A stretch of 64,000 nt of DNA from JANQRA01 sp035762545 (lineage in GTDB: Bacteria; Actinomycetota; Acidimicrobiia; Spongiisociales; ZC4RG35), in the NCBI GenBank assembly GCA_035762545.1, contig DASTOM010000029.1, forward strand, positions 8,594-72,593, given 5' to 3'. Made by a program: the position numbers and the translations under genes. The notes beneath the pieces were generated by a model. The model searched no databases. It was not told the DNA's origin and saw only the letters and a program-made list of their open reading frames with translations. Within the stretch, counting starts at the first letter, position 1. Every line of letters starts with the position of its first letter. Shown piece by piece: positions 44,179 to 52,132 of this stretch.

Positions 44179-44219
44179 CAGTGGAAGCGCCTCGAGCCCT
44201 TCTCGAGACCCTTCCACTG
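44179..44219 (+). promoter_or_regulatory. Long hairpin in the pnp leader (candidate RNase III / PNPase autoregulation site)
   Basis: An outer 9-bp stem CAGTGGAAG/CTTCCACTG (44179-44187 with 44211-44219) encloses an inner CTCGAG/CTCGAG stem (44191-44196 with 44202-44207) with loop CCCTT. It lies 37 nt before the pnp GTG, the position of the RNase III-cleaved hairpin that controls pnp in E. coli. Confidence 0.55.
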
Positions 44220-44255
44220 CCAACGGGTGCGGCTCCCAACAAGAAGGAGCACAAC

Positions 44256-46649
44256 GTGCCCGAAACCTCTGTAAGAGGATCAATCGGCGGCAAGGAGCTC
44301 ATCCTGAGCACCGGCAAGCTGGCCCCCCAGGCCAACGGAGCCGTAGTCGCCACTCTCGGCGGTACCGAAATGTTGGTGACCGCGACAGCCAATGCGAAGC
44401 CACGCGAGGGCGTCGATTTCTTTCCGCTCACCGTCGACTTCGAGGAGCGGATGTACTCGGTGGGTCGTATCCCCGGGTCGTTCTTCCGTCGTGAAGGCCG
44501 ACCGTCGGAGCAGGCGATTCTCACCTGTCGTCTCATCGACCGTCCCCTCCGCCCGTCGTTCGCCGACGGCTACCGCAACGAGACACACATCGTGGTCACC
44601 TCGCTCGCCGTGGATCAGGAGAACCCCTTCGACGTGGTTGCACTCAACGGTGCGTCGGCCGCCCTCTCCGTCTCGGGAATTCCCTTCGAGGGCCCACTCG
44701 GCGGAGTTCGTCTCGCCCTCAAGAAAGGTGAGTGGGTCCCGTTCCCGACCGAAGAGGAGCTCGACGAGTCAGTGTTCGAGCTCGTCGTCGCCGGCCGTCG
44801 CAACGACGCCGGTGAAGTCGACATCGTCATGGTCGAGGCCGGTGCGACCCCCGAAGGCGCCCGACTCGTAGCTGCCGGTGACCGCCCCTCCGATGAGGAC
44901 GCCGTCGCCCAGGGACTCGAGGAGTCCAAGCAGTACATCGATCAGCTCATCGACCTCCAGAACCAGCTCAAGGCTCAAGCGGAGCAGAAGAGCTTCGAGT
45001 GGAGCCCGATCGTCGACTACTCCGAGGAGATCTACTCCCGGGTAGAGGCGGCTGCCGGCTCAGGGATCGCCGGCGTGCTGGAGATCCCGGGCAAGCACGA
45101 CCGTCAGGATGCCGAGGCCGCTCTGGCCGAGGAAGTCATCGCCGGTCTCGGTCTCGCCGAGGACGACGTGGAGGGTCTCAAGGAGGCCAAGAACGCCTTC
45201 CGTTCGGTCTTCAAGAAGGTCGCACGCAAGCGGGTGATCGACCAGGGCGTCCGCATGGACGGCCGTGGCGCCAGCGACATCCGTCCTCTCAGCATCGAGG
45301 TCGGTGTCGTGGAGCGCACTCACGGGTCGGCGCTGTTCCAGCGTGGCGAGACCCAGGTGCTCAACATCACAACGCTCGGCATGCTCAAGATGGAGCAGAT
45401 GCTCGACACCCTCGACATCGCCGAGGGCAAGCGGTACATGCACCACTACAACTTCCCGCCGTTCTCGACGGGAGAGGCGGGGTTCATGCGTGGCCCGAAG
45501 CGTCGTGAGATCGGACACGGTGCCCTCGCCGAGAAGGCCCTGCTGCCCGTTGTTCCCAGCTCGGACGACTTCCCGTACGCCCTGCGCCTCGTCTCCGAGG
45601 TCCTGGCGTCCAACGGGTCGTCGTCGATGGCATCGGTGTGTGGCTCTTCGCTGTCGCTGATGGATGCCGGTGTGCCGATCCTGGCCCCGGTGGCCGGGAT
45701 CGCCATGGGTCTCATAAACGAGGGCGACAAGTTCGTCACTCTCACCGACATCCTCGGTGCCGAGGACGCACTCGGTGACATGGACTTCAAGGTGGCCGGG
45801 ACTGCCGACATGATCACGGCGCTCCAGTTGGACACCAAGATCCAGGGTCTTCCGTCCGAGGTGCTCAAGGGAGCCCTCGACCAGGCCCGTGAGGCACGTC
45901 TCTTCATCCTCGACGCCATGTCCGAGGTCATCGCGGAGCCACGTGCCGAGATGAACAAGTGGGCTCCCCGCATCGAGTCGGTCGAGATTCCCAAGGACAA
46001 GATCGGCGAGGTCATCGGTCCCAAGGGAGCCGTCATCCGCGAGCTCGAAGAGGTAACCGGTGCCAAGATCGAGATCGAGGAGACCGATGGTGTCGGTATC
46101 GTCCGCATCGCCTCCAATGACAGCGAGGCACTTGCCGGCGCCATGGAGCGTGTCCGCCAAATCGCCTTCCCACCGGAGGTCGAGGTTGGCGCCGAGTACG
46201 ACGGCAAGGTGGTGAACATCACCAAGTTCGGTGCTTTCGTAAATATCCTCCCCGGCCGCGACGGTCTGCTCCACATCTCACGTCTCGACGGGTCGAAGCG
46301 GGTGGAGCGCGTCGAGGACTATCTCTCCGAGGGCGACGAGCTCAAGGTTCGGGTCCGTGAGATCGAACGGGGCAAAGTCAGCCTGGAGCTGGTCGAGGCG
46401 CTGGAAGGCGCCACGCTGCCCAGTGGCGACGCCCCTTCAGGTGGTGGCCGCGATCGCAGCGACCGCAACGACCGGGGTCGCGACCGCAACGGCGGCGGCC
46501 GTGGCGGCCGGTCCAACAACGATCGGTCCAACGACCGCAATCGAGGCCGTAATCGTGACGAGCCGAGCTCGACCGATCAGCAGACCAGCGGTGGACGACG
46601 CAAGGCTCCCCAGAGCTTCGCCGAGGCCTTCGAGGAGATGCAGGACTAG
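44256..46649 (+). CDS. pnp: Polyribonucleotide nucleotidyltransferase (PNPase)
   Basis: 797 aa from the GTG at 44256, with AAGGAG 6 nt upstream. Two RNase PH domains (first: LILSTGKLAPQANGAVVATL, RRPSEQAILTCRLIDRPLRP; second: EVGVVERTHGSALFQRGETQ, then FMRGPKRREIGHGALAEKAL and SNGSSSMASVCGSSLSLMDA), a KH domain (IPKDKIGEVIGPKGAVIREL) and S1 (EYDGKVVNITKFGAFVNILP). A tail rich in Arg, Asn and Gly (RDRNGGGRGGRSNNDRSNDR) follows. Phosphorolytic 3'-5' exonuclease. Confidence 0.97.
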   Translation: MPETSVRGSIGGKELILSTGKLAPQANGAVVATLGGTEMLVTATANAKPREGVDFFPLTVDFEERMYSVGRIPGSFFRREGRPSEQAILTCRLIDRPLRPSFADGYRNETHIVVTSLAVDQENPFDVVALNGASAALSVSGIPFEGPLGGVRLALKKGEWVPFPTEEELDESVFELVVAGRRNDAGEVDIVMVEAGATPEGARLVAAGDRPSDEDAVAQGLEESKQYIDQLIDLQNQLKAQAEQKSFEWSPIVDYSEEIYSRVEAAAGSGIAGVLEIPGKHDRQDAEAALAEEVIAGLGLAEDDVEGLKEAKNAFRSVFKKVARKRVIDQGVRMDGRGASDIRPLSIEVGVVERTHGSALFQRGETQVLNITTLGMLKMEQMLDTLDIAEGKRYMHHYNFPPFSTGEAGFMRGPKRREIGHGALAEKALLPVVPSSDDFPYALRLVSEVLASNGSSSMASVCGSSLSLMDAGVPILAPVAGIAMGLINEGDKFVTLTDILGAEDALGDMDFKVAGTADMITALQLDTKIQGLPSEVLKGALDQAREARLFILDAMSEVIAEPRAEMNKWAPRIESVEIPKDKIGEVIGPKGAVIRELEEVTGAKIEIEETDGVGIVRIASNDSEALAGAMERVRQIAFPPEVEVGAEYDGKVVNITKFGAFVNILPGRDGLLHISRLDGSKRVERVEDYLSEGDELKVRVREIERGKVSLELVEALEGATLPSGDAPSGGGRDRSDRNDRGRDRNGGGRGGRSNNDRSNDRNRGRNRDEPSSTDQQTSGGRRKAPQSFAEAFEEMQD

Positions 46650-46669
46650 TACGACTCACATCGTTCGGG

Positions 46670-46701
46670 AAAGGGGCCTATCGACCGATAGGCCCCTTTT
46701 T
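46670..46701 (+). terminator. Rho-independent terminator of the rpsO-pnp unit
   Basis: AAAGGGGCCTATCG (46670-46683) pairs with CGATAGGCCCCTTT (46686-46699) and runs into TTTTT. A GC-rich stem with an A-tract and a U-tract, 20 nt after the pnp stop; the clearest intrinsic terminator in the window. Confidence 0.92.
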
Positions 46702-46743
46702 CATTGGCATCTACCATCTACGCCAGGCGGCACTGGGAGATCG

Positions 46744-47451
46744 ATGGCTGTCGAACTCGATGGCATTGTGCGGATGCGGGGGGAAACCGGTCACGGTGTC
46801 AGTGTGCGCGTGCTTGCCGAGAATCGTCGTCTCCGCCTGGTCGCCGGCAACGAACTGGTCGGTGACTGGCAGGTGGGCGAGATAGGTATCAGCGCCCTCC
46901 AGGACGGGTTCAGCATCAAGGCCGAAGGTGAGGAGTTGGTCCTGCGGACCGAGGACGACGTCGCACTCGCCGGCGAGATCGGGATCTCGGCTGCCTCCCC
47001 CCGTCTCGCCCGTCTGCTCGCCGCCCGGCACAACCCCGAGGAGGCCCCTCCGGTCGAGGAAGAGCCGTACCCCATATCCTCGAACCTCGCCGCCATCGGA
47101 TTCGCCCTCGCCGGCGCCATGATCGTCCTCGGTGGTGTGATCCTCGACCAGACCGCCGCTCCACCTCGACCCCTGTCCGGCGACGCCACGGGCAGCCCCT
47201 TCGACTTCTGGATTGCCTTCGTCGTCGGGGGGATACTGATGATCGGAACCGCTTACGTGATGTCGATCGGCACCAGGTTCGCCCGCATCATCGCTCTCGT
47301 GATCCTTCTCGGGATGATCGTCGTCTTCGGCTTCGCCGTTGCCGAAACCGACGCCGAAGCATCTCAACTCGCCGCCTACGGCTTCATCGCCGGTGGGTTG
47401 GTGGTCGGGGTCGCCGTGCTCTCCAGTGGGAGCCTGAAGCAGAGCGACTAG
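46744..47451 (+). CDS. Membrane protein with N-terminal PH-like domain
   Basis: 235 aa. Residues 1-90 are soluble (LRLVAGNELVGDWQVGEIGI, FSIKAEGEELVLRTEDDVAL) and the rest has four hydrophobic segments (for example IGFALAGAMIVLGGVILDQT, FWIAFVVGGILMIGTAYVMS, IIALVILLGMIVVFGFAVAE). The soluble part aligns with the whole of the small protein at 56917-57231. I do not know the function. GGGAG precedes the ATG, and TACCAT at 46712-46717 may be its -10. Confidence 0.75.
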   Translation: MAVELDGIVRMRGETGHGVSVRVLAENRRLRLVAGNELVGDWQVGEIGISALQDGFSIKAEGEELVLRTEDDVALAGEIGISAASPRLARLLAARHNPEEAPPVEEEPYPISSNLAAIGFALAGAMIVLGGVILDQTAAPPRPLSGDATGSPFDFWIAFVVGGILMIGTAYVMSIGTRFARIIALVILLGMIVVFGFAVAETDAEASQLAAYGFIAGGLVVGVAVLSSGSLKQSD

Positions 47452-47466
47452 AGGTACGGTTCCTCT

Positions 47467-48390
47467 GTGCCGGAACTTCCCGACATCGTCGTATACATCG
47501 AGGCCCTGGAGCGGCACGTCCTCGGTGAGGAGGTCAGGGGGGTCCGGGTCGCCTCACCCGCAGTGCTCCGCACATACGACCCGCCCTACACCGCGCCGAT
47601 CGGGAGGAGAGTGGCTGCACTGCACCGTGTCGGCAAGCGAATTGCCTTCGAGTTGCGTGAAAATGAGGGGGGGCGACCCCCCTCCAACCCCCCGCCCCAC
47701 ATCTATCTCGTCATCCATCTGATGGTCGCCGGGCGTCTCCGCTGGGAGACGCCGCGGAAGCCGATTCCGAAGAAGGTCGGGCTGGCCGCCATCGATTTCG
47801 ACTCAGGGTCACTCATCCTCACCGAGCAGGGCACCCACAAGCGGGCCGGGATGTGGATCTTCGACTCCTGGGACGGGGTGGAGACACTCGACCGGGGTGG
47901 GGTCGAGCCTCTCGAGGTCGACGAAGCCGGCTTCGCCGAAGCATTGAAGAGCGAGAACCGCACTCTGAAGCGAGCGCTCACCGACCCTCGAATCTTCTCA
48001 GGAATCGGCAACGCCTACTCGGACGAGATCCTCTGGGAGGCGAAGTTGTCGCCGGTTAAACGGACCTCCCAACTCGACGATGGCGAAGTCATCGCGCTCC
48101 ACGGGGCGGTGGTCAGCTCGCTCAACGAGTGGACCGAGCGGTTGCGTGAGGAGGTGGGGGAGGGCTGGCCGACCAGAGTGACCGCCTTCCGTGACGACAT
48201 GGCCGTTCACGGCAAGTACGGAGAGCCCTGTCCGCGCTGTGGGTCGAAGGTACAGCGGATCGTCTATTCGTCGAACGAGACCAACTACTGCGCCACCTGT
48301 CAGACCGGCGGCAAGCTGCTGGCGGACCGGTCGCTGTCCCGGCTGCTCAAAGAGGACTGGCCGAAGACGCTCGAAGAGCTGGAGGGATGA
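47467..48390 (+). CDS. mutM: Fpg/Nei-family DNA glycosylase (MutM-like)
   Basis: 307 aa. N-terminal catalytic PELPDIVVYIEALERHVLGE (Pro2, Glu3 after Met removal), HRVGKRIAFELRE, VIHLMVAGRLRW with the base-recognition Met region, the H2TH part DPRIFSGIGNAYSDEILWEA and a zinc finger CPRCGSKVQRIVYSSNETNY with CATCQ. It excises oxidised purines such as 8-oxoG, or pyrimidines if Nei-like. Residues 65-78 (ENEGGRPPSNPPPH) are an insertion from a palindromic element. TACGGT (47455-47460) is 6 nt before the GTG. Confidence 0.93.
   Translation: MPELPDIVVYIEALERHVLGEEVRGVRVASPAVLRTYDPPYTAPIGRRVAALHRVGKRIAFELRENEGGRPPSNPPPHIYLVIHLMVAGRLRWETPRKPIPKKVGLAAIDFDSGSLILTEQGTHKRAGMWIFDSWDGVETLDRGGVEPLEVDEAGFAEALKSENRTLKRALTDPRIFSGIGNAYSDEILWEAKLSPVKRTSQLDDGEVIALHGAVVSSLNEWTERLREEVGEGWPTRVTAFRDDMAVHGKYGEPCPRCGSKVQRIVYSSNETNYCATCQTGGKLLADRSLSRLLKEDWPKTLEELEG
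47659..47700 (-). repeat. Palindromic element inserted in mutM (opposite orientation)
   Basis: GAGGGGGG (47665-47672) pairs with CCCCCCTC (47677-47684) around GCGA. Read on the minus strand the segment ends GGGGTCGCCCCCCCTCATTT, matching the imuB and rbfA element ends. It adds about 14 residues to a loop of MutM without breaking the frame. Confidence 0.65.
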
Positions 48391-48393
48391 GCG

Positions 48394-49800
48394 TCACGAT
48401 CCGGACAGCTGGGCGACCCCCCGTCGCTCCATGTTCCCCCAGGTCTTGACACTCCGACCTCCGAACATGGCCCTGACCCTCCAGATGACGGTCATCTGGT
48501 GGAAACCGAGGTTCTCGATCAGCGCCATGACCACCAGACGAGACGTGTCCACGATGCTGTTGCTGTAGCCGAAGGACTCGTCGAGGAGGATCGCCATGAG
48601 ACTGTTGAGGATCCCCATCCCGAAGGCGAGGGCGATGACTAGCACGACAGCCTTGGGGCTGAGAATCCCCATGAGGATCCCGGTCGGGACCACGATGTAG
48701 CCGAGCACTTCGATGATCGGGGCGAGGTACTCGAAGAGGACATATGCCGGCCAGGTGAGCATCCCCAGCGTCCCGTACCGGCGCCGGAAGACGATGGGTT
48801 TGAAGTCCGACACCGTCGTCATCAGGCCTCGATGCCAACGGATCCGCTGCCGCTTCAGCACCCGCCGGGTCGGGGGGACTTCCGTCCATATGACGGCCGA
48901 CGGTTCGTAGACGATTCGGTAGGGGATGTTGTTCTCGATATGGAACATGTGGAGCCTCACCGTGAGGTCCATGTCCTCGCCCATGTGGCCTTCGGTGAAC
49001 CCGCCGACCGCGAGCACCGAGGCTCGCTTCCAGATGCCGAATGCCCCGGACACGTTGGGCAGGGCGTTGATCGAGGACCAACCGGGCCGGGCGGCGATGA
49101 AGGTCCGGAGGTACTCGAGCACCTGCATGCGAGCGATCAGCCCACGGGGGACGTGTGACTCGACGAGGTGGCCCAGCCGGACCTTGCTGCCGTTGATCGG
49201 TCGGATGTTGCCGCCGACCGCGATGGTCCGCTCCCGATCCTCGACCACCCGCTGCATCGCTTTGACCAGGCAATTGGCGTCGAGGACGACGTCAGCGTCG
49301 GTGCAGAGGACGTACGGGTAGCGGGCGGCGTTGATCCCGGCGTTGAGTGCGTCCGCGCGCCCACCGTTCTCCTTGTCGACCACGGTGATCTCGACACCCG
49401 CCTTGCCTCGATAGATCGCCTCCACCGGCTTGGTGGCGATGTCAGGGCGGTAAGGGATACGGACCTGTTGGAGGCCGAACGCTTCGATCAAGAGGGAGAG
49501 CGTGTCGTCCGACGAGCCGTCGTTGGCGATCACGATCTCGAACCGCGGGTAGGCGACGATCGACATCGACCGGATCGAGTCGACGATGCCAACCGCCTCG
49601 TTGTAGGCGGGGATGACTATCGACACCGGGGGAGCGGTGCGGGAGGAGAGCATTTCCCGCACCCGGCCAAACCGCTGCACGTGGTGGCTGCGACGCAGCG
49701 CCCGCCCCGACCAGATCCCGATTCCTAGGACGTAGACGTGCAGGATCACGAAGTAGGTGAGGGCGAACACACCGATTGCCTTGATGATCGTGGCTATCAC
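48394..49800 (-). CDS. Membrane glycosyltransferase, GT2 family
   Basis: 468 aa. An N-terminal TM (IIKAIGVFALTYFVILHVYV), a GT-A catalytic domain with PPVSIVIPAYNEAVGIVDSI, IVIANDGSSDDTLSLLIEAF, YVLCTDADVVLDANCLVKAM (D-x-D), GHMGEDMDLTVRL (ED) and VLKRQRIRWHRGLMTTV (Q/R-x-x-R-W), then C-terminal TMs. The layout is that of processive synthases such as poly-GlcNAc (PgaC) or hyaluronan types. It starts in the stop of the HEAT-repeat gene. The last residues ERRGVAQLSGS resemble a palindromic-element tail. Confidence 0.9.
   Translation of the reverse strand: MIATIIKAIGVFALTYFVILHVYVLGIGIWSGRALRRSHHVQRFGRVREMLSSRTAPPVSIVIPAYNEAVGIVDSIRSMSIVAYPRFEIVIANDGSSDDTLSLLIEAFGLQQVRIPYRPDIATKPVEAIYRGKAGVEITVVDKENGGRADALNAGINAARYPYVLCTDADVVLDANCLVKAMQRVVEDRERTIAVGGNIRPINGSKVRLGHLVESHVPRGLIARMQVLEYLRTFIAARPGWSSINALPNVSGAFGIWKRASVLAVGGFTEGHMGEDMDLTVRLHMFHIENNIPYRIVYEPSAVIWTEVPPTRRVLKRQRIRWHRGLMTTVSDFKPIVFRRRYGTLGMLTWPAYVLFEYLAPIIEVLGYIVVPTGILMGILSPKAVVLVIALAFGMGILNSLMAILLDESFGYSNSIVDTSRLVVMALIENLGFHQMTVIWRVRAMFGGRSVKTWGNMERRGVAQLSGS
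48411..48430 (-). repeat. Possible relic of the palindromic element at the glycosyltransferase 3' end
   Basis: On the minus strand, GAGCGACGGGGGGTCGCCCA parallels GAGCGGAGGGGAGTCGCTCC of rbfA and encodes ERRGVA in both proteins. Only this short part is shared, so homology is uncertain. Confidence 0.4.
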
Positions 49801-50939
49801 GATGACGTCACCACACTTCCTTCGACCAGCTCGAGGAGGTCGAAGTCACGTCTCTCACCCACGCCGCCCTCGACCCGGTCTCTGGCCGCGATCAGCTCAC
49901 CCGCATCCGCCAACGCCTCGGCCGCGGCGTCGCGTGCGAAGCTGTCCTGGGAGATGAGGGAGGCGTACAGGACGTCTACTCCGGTGGAGAAGTGTGACAA
50001 CGCCGAGGCGGAGTTGCGACGCACCCACCAGTTTTCGTCCTCCAATCCGAGGGCCAAGGTGGGCACGACAGACTCGTCGCCCAGGGTCGCCAGTGCCGAA
50101 GCCGCCTTGGCGCGGAGTCTCCAGTCCTCCGACCGCGCCGCCTTCTCGACCGAGTCGAAAGCCATCGGCGCTCGAAGGATGCCCAGGGTCTCGACGATGG
50201 CGATCTGGATCTCCGGCTCGTTGACGTCGTCGAGTATCACGAGCAGGGGCTCGACGGCGGTGGGGTCACCGATCGAGGCGAGTGTCCGCACTGCAGCGGC
50301 GGGTCCCCGCGCGCCAAACCGTCCGCTGGCCCTGACGTAGGAGATGAGTGGCCAGGTGGCCATGACCCCGTATTCGACGAGGCTGTCGGCGAATCGGGAT
50401 CGCACCCATGGAGTCTCGGTCTCGAACCTGGCCAGGATGGCCGTGATACCGGGCTTCCATCTGATGCGTGCCAAGCCTCTGGCACACTGGACCCGCACCT
50501 CCGGGCTCGGATCGGAGAGATGTCGCATGAGGGTGTCGGCGGCGCTCTCGTCGGCCAGCTCGGCGAGGGCCACGGCCGCCCGGAGCCTGGTGTCGACCCG
50601 GAACCTCTGTGCCAGACGCTGGCTCTGGCGTGCCCCGATCTCGTATCGGTCGACGATCGTCCCCAGTGCCTCGGCGTCCTGGCCCTTGACGATGGAACGG
50701 AGGTCGATCATGGCATCGAGGAAAGCCTGGTCCTCGGCAACCCTTCGACCCAGGACGACTTGGTGGCTGTCGAGTGCGAGGTGACGGCTCAGGATGGAGA
50801 TGTAGGCGCTCCGTCTCCTCCGCTGCCGGTCCCGACGACGTCGGTGCACGGGTTTGATGATCAGGATGGCGGCGAGCAGCACAGCATTGGCGGCGAAGAT
50901 CGCCACCAGGGAGATCTTGAGAATCTCGGTGCCACTCAT
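49797..50939 (-). CDS. Membrane-anchored HEAT-repeat protein
   Basis: 380 aa. One N-terminal TM helix (ILKISLVAIFAANAVLLAAI) and a basic stretch (RRRRDRQRRRRSAY) precede at least five HEAT-like repeats, for example TRLRAAVALAELADESAADT, EVRVQCARGLARIRWKPGIT, WRLRAKAASALATLGDESVV and WWVRRNSASALSHFSTGVDV. Such scaffolds bind proteins. It is coupled to the glycosyltransferase (4-nt overlap), so it may regulate or localise it. An inverted repeat GTTCCG/CGGAAC (50945-50963) lies just upstream of its ATG. Confidence 0.82.
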   Translation of the reverse strand: MSGTEILKISLVAIFAANAVLLAAILIIKPVHRRRRDRQRRRRSAYISILSRHLALDSHQVVLGRRVAEDQAFLDAMIDLRSIVKGQDAEALGTIVDRYEIGARQSQRLAQRFRVDTRLRAAVALAELADESAADTLMRHLSDPSPEVRVQCARGLARIRWKPGITAILARFETETPWVRSRFADSLVEYGVMATWPLISYVRASGRFGARGPAAAVRTLASIGDPTAVEPLLVILDDVNEPEIQIAIVETLGILRAPMAFDSVEKAARSEDWRLRAKAASALATLGDESVVPTLALGLEDENWWVRRNSASALSHFSTGVDVLYASLISQDSFARDAAAEALADAGELIAARDRVEGGVGERRDFDLLELVEGSVVTSS

Positions 50940-50984
50940 TCCTTGTTCCGTAATGATCGGAACGGGGAGAGTCGCTATTGAGGC

Positions 50985-51329
50985 TTAGCGGGTGAGGGCA
51001 AGGGTGACCCGGGCAGATAGCTCGTTGATGAGGAAGGGCTTGCGGATGAAGTCGGCAGCTCCGATCCGAAGACACTCGACGACGGTGGCTTCGTCCTCGA
51101 CACCGGAGAGCATGATCACCGGGAACTCGAGCCCTTCGGTCTTCCATTTTTCCAGGACCTCCATACCGAGAAGCCCGGGCATGAGATGGTCGAGGATGGC
51201 CAGGTCGATTCGCTGTTCGCATCCGATCTCGTATGCGGACACGCCGTTGTCGGTGACAACGACTTCGTGCCCCTCATTGCCGAGGGCGACCGAGAGCAGG
51301 GTGGTGATCGTCTCGGTGTCGTCGGCCAC
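50985..51329 (-). CDS. Stand-alone response-regulator receiver domain
   Basis: 114 aa as read from GTG 51329. Acidic pocket VADDTETI, phospho-acceptor Asp in IDLAILDHLMPGLLGMEVLE, Ser in FPVIMLSGVEDEATVVECLR and Lys in ADFIRKPFLINELSARVTLA: a complete CheY-like site with no output domain. Oddly, the codons for the missing start of beta-1 (KRIL) lie in frame just upstream with no ATG, GTG or TTG before a stop. It precedes the HEAT-glycosyltransferase pair on the same strand, 45 nt away. Confidence 0.85.
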   Translation of the reverse strand: MADDTETITTLLSVALGNEGHEVVVTDNGVSAYEIGCEQRIDLAILDHLMPGLLGMEVLEKWKTEGLEFPVIMLSGVEDEATVVECLRIGAADFIRKPFLINELSARVTLALTR

Positions 51330-51428
51330 GAGGATGCGCTTCGGATTAGCGACCCTGTGGGAACCAGCGATGGCGACAGACTAGACACCTCAACGGCCCC
51401 TTCGGGTGTTAGGGCTTCCTCTTGTGTC

Positions 51429-51444
51429 TCGAACATATGTTCGA
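51429..51444. promoter_or_regulatory. LexA (SOS) box of imuA'-imuB
   Basis: TCGAACATATGTTCGA is a perfect 16-bp palindrome matching the Gram-positive/actinobacterial LexA consensus (CGAACRNRYGTTCG). TAGAGT (51445-51450) directly follows as a -10, so LexA bound here would block RNA polymerase. It also overlaps any start upstream of 51445, favouring the TTG at 51476 for imuA'. Confidence 0.92.
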
Positions 51445-51475
51445 TAGAGTTGATTGCCCTCACATTGGAGTCAGT

Positions 51476-52132
51476 TTGCGAATCGAGGGCGTTGCAACCG
51501 GTTTCGCTGGATCGGTTGCAGTCCAGAAGGATGATCCCGGTGCTCTGCTCGAGTTGCAACCGGGGAAGATCACCGAGCTGGTGGGTGACATCGGCACCGG
51601 GATGACACGTCTCGGTTTTAAGCTCCTCGCCCCGCACTCCCGGGTCGCCCCGGTCGTGGCGTTGGACACGAGGTCGTGGATCTCACCCGAAGCAGCCTGG
51701 GAGACAGGCGTCGACTCCGACCGGTTGATCGTGGTCCGCTGTGCCGACCCGATCATGTGGCCCAAGGTCACCGCCGCCCTGCTCGAGGGAGTCCGTGCGA
51801 TGTATGCCGAAGTGCCGGCACGGGTGAGGGACAGCGACCTGCGCCGGCTGGCCGCGCTGGCCCGGGCCCGTCGGGTGGCGGTGGTGATGAGACCGATGAC
51901 CACCGGGTTGCCGGCAGGGATCTCATATCTCCGGCTCCGTGCCCTGGGGGTCACTTGGGAGGGGGCCGATCGTGGCCACGGGAGACTCACGAGGAGACGG
52001 TTGGTGATCGAAGCGACAGGCAAGGGGGCTTCGGGGATGTCACGACGATTCGAGGTGGAAGATGAAGGCACGGACGTTGTGCGTGTGGTTTCCGATGTGG
52101 TCATTGGGGAGACCAGACGCGCCGTCGGATGA
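51476..52132 (+). CDS. imuA: ImuA'-like RecA-fold protein of the mutasome
   Basis: 218 aa from the TTG at 51476, with TTGGAG (51465-51470) 5 nt upstream. It has a RecA-like strand-loop-helix with an eroded P-loop (ELVGDIGTGMTRLGFKLLAP), then VAPVVALDTRSWISPEAAWE and the tail WEGADRGHGRLTRRRLVIEA found in proteins encoded beside imuB. ImuA' connects ImuB and the DnaE2 polymerase in SOS mutagenesis. The LexA box upstream and a 71-nt overlap with imuB support this. Confidence 0.85.
   Translation: MRIEGVATGFAGSVAVQKDDPGALLELQPGKITELVGDIGTGMTRLGFKLLAPHSRVAPVVALDTRSWISPEAAWETGVDSDRLIVVRCADPIMWPKVTAALLEGVRAMYAEVPARVRDSDLRRLAALARARRVAVVMRPMTTGLPAGISYLRLRALGVTWEGADRGHGRLTRRRLVIEATGKGASGMSRRFEVEDEGTDVVRVVSDVVIGETRRAVG

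Noticed and set aside
45060..46274. A 404-codon minus-strand frame opposite pnp
   Set aside because: Antisense shadow of PNPase with no family resemblance.
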